A DNA stretch of 11,483 nucleotides from Stephanodiscus triporus (Eukaryota; Bacillariophyta; Thalassiosirophyceae; Thalassiosirales; Thalassiosiraceae), in contig JALLAZ010002140.1 of NCBI GenBank assembly GCA_036939755.1, forward strand, positions 1-11,483. The letters run 5' to 3'. A program made the translations under genes and the position numbers. Positions 1 through 7,177 of the stretch are shown here, piece by piece (the first letter of the stretch is position 1; each line of letters begins with the position of its first letter). The notes below the pieces were generated by a model. That model was not told where the DNA came from, did not search any database, and worked only from the letters and a program-made list of their open reading frames with translations.

Positions 1-165
1 CGTTTTGGTCAGTAACATTTAAAGTTTTTTAGATCCACTAAAGGCTTTTGTGAGGTAATGACCTGTATCCGACATCATCTTCTCCCTCCCGGCCCAAACA
101 CATACCGCCTCCAGGGGAAATTTCTGTTGATGAGGCAGATTGTTAGTGTCCAGGCGCAGGAGGAC

Positions 166-2826
166 TCACTTTGCGCCAAAATCTGCCGCGCAGTTTAACT
201 GCTCCTCCCGCAAGAGATTTTCCCACCGCGTCCGGTCATCTTGGTGTGCGGAAACGTGTGAGTATAAGCACTGAAAGGTCAACGAACTGCAGTGAAGCAT
301 GACATTCTTTAGTACGTCCAAATGCCGGCACTTTGATGGCATGTGGTGTGGAGGGAGATTTCTTATTTTGTCCAGAGCACCAAGGCAGTCTGAGTAGATG
401 TGCGCGGAACCCCGGAGGTTAGGAGTCACCCGGTTAACACTTAACAAAATGAGGTGGATAGCCATCAATCCCAGGAGTTCCCCACGGTAGAAGCAGACCG
501 CTATTGTTTGTTCTGAGAAAGCCCCTGTGAGTCGGCCGCGCCCCTTAGTGCATTCTAAAATAAAGGCGCATGAGTTCATATTCGGGTGCAAGGAGCGCAT
601 ATACGACCCGTCCGTGACGGCCACCAAGGTGTTATCTCTAATAGCTTCCGCTAACCAGCCATCGTCCCCTGTAAGGCACATGTCTTTCCACATCCACGTG
701 CAGCCCCATTCCTCGAGAACCTCCAGGAAGGTCTCCGGGTGCGCCACTTGGGGGGGCTTCGTGGTGAACGACATGATCTTGTATATCCCCAAGCCGGCCT
801 CCTCGACAGTGCATGGTCCGCCCCGTGGTGGGATCTGTTGATTGTGTCTAATGCGGGAGTACCTGTTTGCCCGAGTACGTGCCCCTCGGAAATCTGACTG
901 CTTGTAAACGTCCACCAGCTCCCCTTTGCAGTGGAAAAGTGTCATAGATTCAAGATCATATCTCCACGCCCAAATTTTGTGTCCCTGTGTCACAAAGTCG
1001 CCAAGGTGTAAGCGTCCTCCGAGTGCGCGTATGCTTGGGATGGCTGTCTGCCAGAGTTGAAAGTCCCGCCTTGGGGGCTGTTCGATAGGAAATGATAAAG
1101 TCGACCAAGCTTCCCCCATTGGCCGGGGATTTAGGTACTTTCTATCGATTGCCCGTCCGCTGGCGTCCATCACGTCGGAAAGAAATAGTACTTCCTGATG
1201 CAGTCGAACTCTGTTCAGTCTCCGCAGGTCATCATGACTATAATTCAGCGTGGTGAACTCCTTCATTATCCAAGAGTCCCGTTCCCGTGGTAGTTTCACC
1301 GGCAGGTCCGCCAGCTCGATATATATTTTTAATCGAGAGGCTTTTTCCCATAATGACTTCATCCAGGAGTGTGTTACCCGGCGGTGACATGTGCTGAATT
1401 CTTCTTGAAAAGGTTGGGAGGACATCCCTAATTCTAGTACGAACTGCTCAGTGGTGTTCTGCATTTTCATCCCCAGGCATGATTGGCTGCCGTAGTGCAT
1501 GAGCAGTTTGTTTAGCTGCGCTATAAGACATTCGATAGCTGGGTGTGGGCAGCCGACTACGTAGAATCCAAGATCAAGTTGTCTGATACCCTGTCGTGCC
1601 GACCCCCTGATACCGCCTTGTGGATGAATTTGGTAATACACCTTCATCAGGCACTCAAAGAGCTCATCATATGAAGCAGAGACCGCGCATAGACCGTACG
1701 AGACTCGTGACCAGAACTGTTTTCCGAGCATAAACCAGACGTAACGTCGGCTGAGCTTACCAACTTGAATCATATCTTTCCAGGCTAAGGCCTTTTGGGT
1801 CATATACTTTATAGCCCCCTTCGTGCAACTGGCGGGGCAAGTCATTGAGCCTAGCGTTTTGGTAGACTCATGCACGCTCAGGTGCTCGATGCGGTCAAAG
1901 CTGCCGTCCACCAGTGGCACCACTGCCCTACACTCTTCATCGTCCTCATTATTCTCGTAGGCCCAGGTGCCGTCCCCGTTGAATTTGAAAGAGATGAGAT
2001 GATAGAAGCATTTAGATGGCTTCAGCGTGCCGCCGGATGCCAGAAGTAGCTTGCACCAGTTCACGATCGCTTCTTGTAATCCAAGAAAGGTCTCCTCTCT
2101 GTCCTCCAGCTCGTCCATGCGGAAGTGAATGAGGTCCATGTCATCAACATAAATTACTCCCGCGATGTGGCTCCTTAGCTTCGTGATTGGGCAAATGAAG
2201 TGCCCTTCGTGCCCCTTCTTCTTATGCGCATTGATCAGGCAGATGCTTACGACCGCCCAACCGGCGGGGGATGCTCCGTTTCCTTGGCAGAGACCTTGTG
2301 TCTTAATCTCGAATCGTGAACTCACGAAATCTGTTGAGTCCCCAAACCCTGTGCGCAGGAAGAACTTCATTTCCTGGATAGTGGTAAGCATACTTTCCGC
2401 CGCGGTTGAAGGAACCCCGAAGGCTTGGATGACTAGCGAAGCAATGGCGTGCGCTATCCTATCATAGCAATTATCCACATCCACGGAGGCAATCCCGGCT
2501 GGTTGCTGAGTTTGATGAATTATATTGTACGCGAGTACTTTGGTAAGGGTCCCATCATCTGCCATTCTATTTTGCTTGCTGTAGATTTCCTCTGGTATCA
2601 AATTATGCCGGCGGGCATTGCCTAGCATCCTAATGCCATAGATTTGTTTATTCGCGCTATTAAAGTCCGCTTCCATAAGCAATATAGAGCGGAGCTTCGT
2701 GATCAGTGAGCATCTGAATAATTTCTGCAGCATTACCGAGAGTCCTTGAGACCAACGCTCCAAAACCAAGCCATGATGAAGGATCAGAGTTGCCTTAAGG
2801 GCATGGAAATGATCAATATACTCCAA
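166..2826 (-). CDS. Reverse transcriptase with C-terminal RNase H, N-terminally truncated
   Basis: The frame encodes a retroelement polymerase that would copy element RNA into DNA and degrade the RNA strand. RT motif A is near residues 114-122 (VDVDNCYD), motif B near 178-190 (QGLCQGNGASPAG) and motif C is YVDD at 226-229. A C-terminal RNase H domain keeps all expected acidic and histidine positions: D739 in TDGSY, E783 in YRGELL, D813 in YSDCLG, H861 in SAHQDD and D882 in CAADFGAK. No endonuclease, protease or integrase is visible in the frame. The first codon at 2826 is TTG; the frame opens after a stop at 2866-2868, and the first in-frame ATG is at 2731-2733, already inside the RT fingers. 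The N-terminus is therefore missing, cut where the palindrome cluster begins. About 880 codons without a stop suggest recent insertion or constraint. The RT-RNase H order fits a non-LTR-like retroelement; the exact clade is uncertain. Confidence 0.9.
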   Translation of the reverse strand: MEYIDHFHALKATLILHHGLVLERWSQGLSVMLQKLFRCSLITKLRSILLMEADFNSANKQIYGIRMLGNARRHNLIPEEIYSKQNRMADDGTLTKVLAYNIIHQTQQPAGIASVDVDNCYDRIAHAIASLVIQAFGVPSTAAESMLTTIQEMKFFLRTGFGDSTDFVSSRFEIKTQGLCQGNGASPAGWAVVSICLINAHKKKGHEGHFICPITKLRSHIAGVIYVDDMDLIHFRMDELEDREETFLGLQEAIVNWCKLLLASGGTLKPSKCFYHLISFKFNGDGTWAYENNEDDEECRAVVPLVDGSFDRIEHLSVHESTKTLGSMTCPASCTKGAIKYMTQKALAWKDMIQVGKLSRRYVWFMLGKQFWSRVSYGLCAVSASYDELFECLMKVYYQIHPQGGIRGSARQGIRQLDLGFYVVGCPHPAIECLIAQLNKLLMHYGSQSCLGMKMQNTTEQFVLELGMSSQPFQEEFSTCHRRVTHSWMKSLWEKASRLKIYIELADLPVKLPRERDSWIMKEFTTLNYSHDDLRRLNRVRLHQEVLFLSDVMDASGRAIDRKYLNPRPMGEAWSTLSFPIEQPPRRDFQLWQTAIPSIRALGGRLHLGDFVTQGHKIWAWRYDLESMTLFHCKGELVDVYKQSDFRGARTRANRYSRIRHNQQIPPRGGPCTVEEAGLGIYKIMSFTTKPPQVAHPETFLEVLEEWGCTWMWKDMCLTGDDGWLAEAIRDNTLVAVTDGSYMRSLHPNMNSCAFILECTKGRGRLTGAFSEQTIAVCFYRGELLGLMAIHLILLSVNRVTPNLRGSAHIYSDCLGALDKIRNLPPHHMPSKCRHLDVLKNVMLHCSSLTFQCLYSHVSAHQDDRTRWENLLREEQLNCAADFGAK

Positions 2827-2840
2827 AAGGGATCTGGCGC

Positions 2841-3160
2841 AGCTAATATCGATATTACGGTAGTTTCAATTTTAGCTGCCCATGTCATATCGAAACTACG
2901 TAGTTTCGATTTTACATGCGTAGAATCGATATTACATGGTACCAAAGCCATGTGATATCGAATCTGGCTAATATCGATTCTATATGGCCTGTGGGTTCAT
3001 GTAGAATCAATTCTACATGGCACGCAAGCCTTGTAGAATCGATTCTACATGACCCACAGGCCATGTAGAATCGATTCTACGTGTGCATTGGGCATCCTCT
3101 ATTGCTGATTATACATGACCATAATCGATATTACATGGCTACAATCGATAATAGCCCCCT
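2841..3160. repeat. Cluster of imperfect palindromes (core GTAGAATCGATTCTAC)
   Basis: This stretch separates the head-to-head RT and integrase frames and is dense in short palindromes sharing the core GTAGAATCGATTCTAC or degenerate forms containing ATCGAT. Clear cases are a perfect 22-bp palindrome at 2889-2910 (half-site ATCGAAACTAC), a near-perfect one at 2998-3019, a perfect 18-bp one at 3032-3049 and a 16-bp one at 3065-3080. Weaker copies lie near 2846-2857, 2930-2937, 2970-2982 and 3121-3137. On top of these, 2986-3008 and 3041-3062 form a larger inverted repeat (GGCCTGTGGGT...CATGTAGAATC and its complement, one base different) around a 32-bp loop. Many copies carry CATG at their ends. 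I infer a structured non-coding block such as a terminal or regulatory region of an element. A folded DNA-element remnant is also possible. Confidence 0.8.
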
Positions 3161-3300
3161 AATATTGCCGCCCAGCCTTCAGAAACCATAATCGTTTCCC
3201 CACCCCCTCTCTCCCTGTCATTGGCATTGCAGCCCATCAAGCCGACCAGCGGCACATTGACATCCTCCAGCGGCTGTGACTGCAGCGCAGTGACATCGGT
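3161..3300. other. Leader between palindrome cluster and integrase start
   Basis: This is a pyrimidine-rich stretch with no supported gene. An in-frame stop at 3277-3279 precedes the ATG at 3301, and no other in-frame ATG lies between them, so 3301 is the natural first start for the integrase frame. I see no convincing TATA-type element. Any promoter for the integrase frame would have to lie here or in the palindrome cluster. Confidence 0.4.
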
Positions 3301-6282
3301 ATGATTTCTCCCCACTCCCGTGCCGCCATGGCCAATCGTCGGCCCAACCCTCGGCTGGCCCGCCCTATTTCGCAACCAACAAGGCAGTCCCCTCGCTTGC
3401 AACCAGCAAGGCAGTCCCCTCGCCTCCATCCGCCAATCGACTCTGCTGCAACTACTTACACCGCAAGAGGTGACGGCTTGGTGGATGGGGGCCTGACGGG
3501 AGTGTCACGTTCGCTGCCATTCACAACGTCCCCTTACGAAGTGGCACCAGCGCTAACAAGCACCTCTGTCTCCTCAATGTACATGTCCCATTCTACTGGG
3601 GGCAAGGGCACGGGTGCTGCAACCACCACACCAACCACTGTCCCAAAGGTGTCTGGGAGTAAGCACCTTCTACAATCCTCCTCCAGTGGTAGAGGGGGTG
3701 GGGGCGTTTTGCCCAATGCCAGGAAGAAGGTGAGGGGAATCTTGTCTCCACTAAATGATGCGGAGGAGGGGGGTGATGGTAGTGGTGATGAGGATGACAA
3801 GGAGGATGACAAGGACAAGGATTATGTCCCTGTCACTGATGCTGCAATCAACAACATGATGGAGGGGGGGGATTGTGGTGAGATGGCAGCAATCATTGCC
3901 ATGCATCGGCGGGCTTTTATGGAGAGAGCCTTCCCCCCTGAGCAGCAAGACGAGAACCATCCCCAGAAGAAGAGTGGCTCCATTCAAAACGCTAGGCCCC
4001 AGGAAGAGTTTGACTACATTCAGTATGTCATTGAGCGCTGGCAGCCTGATAAAGAGATTAGGCACATGCTTCCTGGCCCTGAGAGGGATCACTTGCTAGA
4101 ATTCCGTAAACAGCACCGCAGTGGGAACAAGTACATCAAGCAATATTACCTTGAGGACATTGTTGTTCCTGGCGAAGATAAACCCAAGACTGTCATGAGG
4201 CGCTATGAATCTTCTGGCAAGAATCGCATTGTTGTTTCAAGAGAGAAGGTATTTGATGCTATTGATGAATGGCATCGTCAAAGTGGGCATATGGGACAGG
4301 AGAGGACATGGACTTATGTCAGCAACAAGTACTGGAATATCACACAGAAGACTACCAGGATTTATGTTGAAACATGCCTCATCTGCATGAAGAAGAACCC
4401 ACCTACTAAACATATAAAGGGCAGCATCAAGCCCATTCGATCATGGAAGTTTTGTGATCGGTTCCAATTTGATCTCATTGACTTCCGCAAGCTCAGGAAG
4501 CGCGACCCTTTTGGTGTTCTGATGCGCTGGGTTTTAACTCTAAAGGATCATGCCACCGGATTGACTTACTTGTGTGCCCTGCCAAGGAAGCGCCCTCGTT
4601 TGGTTGCCTACAAACTCCAGGAAATCTTTGGTGCAATCGGATACCCCAAGATATTCCACACTGACAATGGCAAGGAGTTCACAGCAAAGAGCATCCTTAA
4701 ATTTCTTCGGCACCTGAACCCCAATATCCTGTCAGTCACTGGCCGACCAAGGCGCCCTCGCGACCAGGGATCAGTTGAGAACATGAACAAGATGAACAAG
4801 TTGGTGAAGAGAGTATTGGGCAGTGTCCTAGCGGAGAGGAGGTTGGCCGGTGAACAACCCAACTGGACAGAGGTTTTGGGTACTGTTGCTGCTGTCGTCA
4901 ATTCACAGGCTGGAAGGGGAAAGAATGATGTGTCAGCCTATGAGGCTGTGTTCGGCCAGCCTTATCACCACCAATTCTCCTGCTCGATGGAAGAAGCTCG
5001 GAAGTGCTGGACAATCGATGAACGTATGCTGATGACTAACGATGATGAGTTCAAAAACAATGTCGCCATGGACTACAACATTGGCGATAATGCTGCTGAT
5101 GTGGCAGGGGACGATGACGGGTATTTCTCAGATGATGAGGTTCCTGCAGATGAGACTGAGGAGGTGACGGATGAATACTTCTATGCCCATCTGCATGACG
5201 GTACAGAAAGTCTCCCAAAAGAACACACGCCAGACAGGGATGATTCCATCTATGCCGCCGAATTTGCAGAAGATAGCTTTGACCCACCAAAGAACACACC
5301 GGATGGGGATGAATCCTTTTATGCCGCCAAAAAAATCGCTGAAGAAAGCGAATATTTGGACCCACCAAACAAGGGCAACATTGATGGCAAGAATCTGTTG
5401 GTTGAAAGGAATCCTTCGCCCACTGAAGTTAAGGGCGATGACAATGGCTTAGAATTAAGGCCATTGTGTGTACGCGATTGCTTCAAGGCTGCAGGCTGTG
5501 ACCACAAGCCTGTCAAGGAGTCCTTAAATCAAGTAGGGGACTATGTTGCATTCCCGTCGATGTGGTACCACCGTGGGTTCTACAGTGTTCAATCTGAGGG
5601 CACGGTTACTTTCCAGGCTCAGCTGTTTGCAACTCCAAGTTCAGGCATCATGGATGAGTCACGCACCGTTCGAAGGAACATTGCAATGACATCCCACAAG
5701 GTAGGCAACTTTTGCAAAGCAAGACAGGTCACATTGGAGCCATTGGTACATGACCTTTTGCATCATTGGGACGACAAGTTCTCGGTAGATCAGTTTCCCC
5801 CATCTAAAAAGTTCCAGGACATAAAAATCGACAAATCCAAGAACCGCCACATTCAAAGCCACCAAATCCATCTACTCCCCATGATTCAGCAACTGTGCCT
5901 TGCTTTTGAAGAGATCATTTTCTGTTGTGAAACTTATGATGGACGGAGAGGTGTTGGATATTCGGATTGTGTGGAATTCAAAGTCGAATGGGCACAATGC
6001 TCCTCTGGGCTCCTGGGAGTTATTGACACGGCACCACAGGGGGTCTATGAACATCATGAGTTCTGGCAATTCTGTGCATTGCATTTTGGAGGGCGACACT
6101 CTCCATACCTGGCGTGTCAATCCCAGCAGATTATTCTCAAGCTATGCAAGGGTGATAGCCATGATGCTACCAATCATTGGCAGTGGGATAGCGTGCGACT
6201 TAATCTCCCAGGCTCCACTGAATATGACCCATCTATGCCTCAGGTCATGCTTTTGACAAAGGATGGGGAGTTGGCCATGTGA
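3301..6282 (+). CDS. DDE integrase (rve-type) of a mobile element, C-terminally fused to an RT fragment
   Basis: The core is a retroviral-type integrase that would cut and join element ends into target DNA. Residues 1-230 are low complexity, with basic 9-residue repeats (RQSPRL) near 25-42 and an acidic run at 155-175. An HHCC zinc motif follows: H325, H330, C359, C362. The catalytic core spans about 386-550 with D391 (FDLID), D455 (HTDNGKEF) and E493 (GSVEN), so D-63-D-37-E. About 580-720 is acidic and contains two tandem units beginning at 640 and 664. Residues 736-770 include GDYVAFPSMWYHRGFY, which looks like a cupin-type beta strand pair (tentative). From roughly residue 895 the protein changes character and shows RT motifs: GVID at 906-909 and FGGRHSPY at 929-936. 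The frame ends at TGA 6280-6282, directly before the matching RT motif C. The ATG at 3301 is the first after an upstream stop. The integrase assignment is firm. The C-terminal ~90 residues are probably foreign. Confidence 0.88.
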   Translation: MISPHSRAAMANRRPNPRLARPISQPTRQSPRLQPARQSPRLHPPIDSAATTYTARGDGLVDGGLTGVSRSLPFTTSPYEVAPALTSTSVSSMYMSHSTGGKGTGAATTTPTTVPKVSGSKHLLQSSSSGRGGGGVLPNARKKVRGILSPLNDAEEGGDGSGDEDDKEDDKDKDYVPVTDAAINNMMEGGDCGEMAAIIAMHRRAFMERAFPPEQQDENHPQKKSGSIQNARPQEEFDYIQYVIERWQPDKEIRHMLPGPERDHLLEFRKQHRSGNKYIKQYYLEDIVVPGEDKPKTVMRRYESSGKNRIVVSREKVFDAIDEWHRQSGHMGQERTWTYVSNKYWNITQKTTRIYVETCLICMKKNPPTKHIKGSIKPIRSWKFCDRFQFDLIDFRKLRKRDPFGVLMRWVLTLKDHATGLTYLCALPRKRPRLVAYKLQEIFGAIGYPKIFHTDNGKEFTAKSILKFLRHLNPNILSVTGRPRRPRDQGSVENMNKMNKLVKRVLGSVLAERRLAGEQPNWTEVLGTVAAVVNSQAGRGKNDVSAYEAVFGQPYHHQFSCSMEEARKCWTIDERMLMTNDDEFKNNVAMDYNIGDNAADVAGDDDGYFSDDEVPADETEEVTDEYFYAHLHDGTESLPKEHTPDRDDSIYAAEFAEDSFDPPKNTPDGDESFYAAKKIAEESEYLDPPNKGNIDGKNLLVERNPSPTEVKGDDNGLELRPLCVRDCFKAAGCDHKPVKESLNQVGDYVAFPSMWYHRGFYSVQSEGTVTFQAQLFATPSSGIMDESRTVRRNIAMTSHKVGNFCKARQVTLEPLVHDLLHHWDDKFSVDQFPPSKKFQDIKIDKSKNRHIQSHQIHLLPMIQQLCLAFEEIIFCCETYDGRRGVGYSDCVEFKVEWAQCSSGLLGVIDTAPQGVYEHHEFWQFCALHFGGRHSPYLACQSQQIILKLCKGDSHDATNHWQWDSVRLNLPGSTEYDPSMPQVMLLTKDGELAM
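3373..3426 (+). repeat. Two tandem 27-bp units in the integrase N-terminus
   Basis: Two adjacent 27-bp copies lie at 3373-3399 and 3400-3426 and differ at only a few bases. They encode the nine-residue units QPTRQSPRL and QPARQSPRL. The encoded stretch is basic and probably disordered, consistent with a DNA- or RNA-contacting tail (inference). Confidence 0.85.
5218..5370 (+). repeat. Tandem acidic coding repeat after the integrase core
   Basis: Two imperfect units in tandem encode the shared pattern TPDxDxSxYAA followed by an acidic stretch ending in DPP. They begin near residues 640 and 664, and the second unit is a few codons longer. Both the DNA and the protein match, so this looks like a fairly recent duplication in an acidic linker. 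Confidence 0.8.
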
Positions 6283-7177
6283 GAGGCCAACTATGTTGAT
6301 GACATTCATCCATGTATTCGTCAGAAGGATGGTTCTGGAGAGGCACGACAATCCTGTGCTCAGCTAAAGTCCCAAATGAATTCTCGAGGGAATCAGGCTG
6401 AGGATAGTAAGTATCGTCTCCCTTCACTTACTCCTAGAGCGTGGAATGGGGTAATTATCCATACTGATACCCCCTTTCCAATGATGTCCACAACCCAGAA
6501 GAAGTGGTCGAGATTCAAAGAGGGACTTAGTTGGATTTTGTCTGAGGGCAAGTCCACGAGTGTCATCTCTACGGCGGAGCTAAGGAAGATGGTCTGTGGA
6601 AATTATGATTCTGGCATTTCACTAGGATTTGATGTTGGACAGTATTTGCCTTTAAACATCACAGCATGGGATGTTGCTGGAAATGTTTTGGGAGAATGGT
6701 GCAAAAGTTGGATGGCTAAGGACTATGCACCTCCGTTGACGCCTGTTGGGTGTTTCGAACAAGGACATCGGCCTGGTGTTCATATTTGCCCCCCCCCCGG
6801 TGGCAGCACTTATTGCACTCAAGGAGCTTGCTAGGTCTTGTCACAAGCGTCCGTTTGAGGTCATCCATGTGGTTTTGATTCCTTGGTTGTTGTGTGAGGA
6901 AGAGTGGTGTTCTCATTTCGAGAAGGAAGTTGATGTTTGGTTCATACTGCATAATGGATCTATTTGGCCTCACTCTGCATTCAAACCGTTATTGGTTGGA
7001 ATTTTGTTTCCGATTCTCCCTTCCTCTAGGTCTTACCCGTGACAGGTCAAACAGGAACAGTCAAAAATGGTGGACCTGGGACGAGCCCTGTCTCAAATGT
7101 CAAAGTCGAGTGACCTTCGAGTCGGGTATTATTTGCGCAAACTTTGGCATTCGCAGAGGTCATTTTCCGGCTTGTGA
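6283..7177 (+). pseudogene. RT C-terminal half of the DIRS-like element
   Basis: Directly after the TGA at 6280-6282 the same frame continues with YVDDIHP at 6292-6312, the RT catalytic motif C, and then about 170 more codons including TPRAWNGVIIHTD and TTQKKWSRFK, which resemble the post-palm region of DIRS-type RTs. At a C-run near 6789-6797 the meaningful frame moves by one: FAPPPVAALIALKEL and HVVLIPWLL are read in the next frame. That frame continues through a TGA at 7040-7042 to a stop at 7175-7177. The tail (WDVAGNVLGEWC, IWPHSAF) may be the domain that follows RNase H in DIRS-like polyproteins; this is a weak assignment. The first ATG after the stop, at 6376, is unlikely to be a true start because it falls downstream of motif C. 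Confidence 0.7.

Noticed and set aside
2841..3160. Palindromic repeats as a CRISPR array
   Set aside because: Spacing is irregular, copies differ in sequence and length, there are no uniform spacers, and the context is eukaryotic.
3139..3429. Minus-strand frame with GLPCWL repeats
   Set aside because: It is the reverse reading of the 27-bp tandem repeat and leader of the integrase gene, with no recognisable domain.
166..6282. A single LTR retrotransposon (RT plus integrase)
   Set aside because: The RT and integrase lie on opposite strands, no long terminal repeats, protease or primer-binding site are visible, and the RT type has its own C-terminal RNase H with a non-LTR-like layout.
6376..6834. 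Independent small gene starting at the ATG at 6376
   Set aside because: It is the same frame as the RT motif C just upstream and continues its chain. The ATG is internal, and the last codons after the C-run are out of frame.
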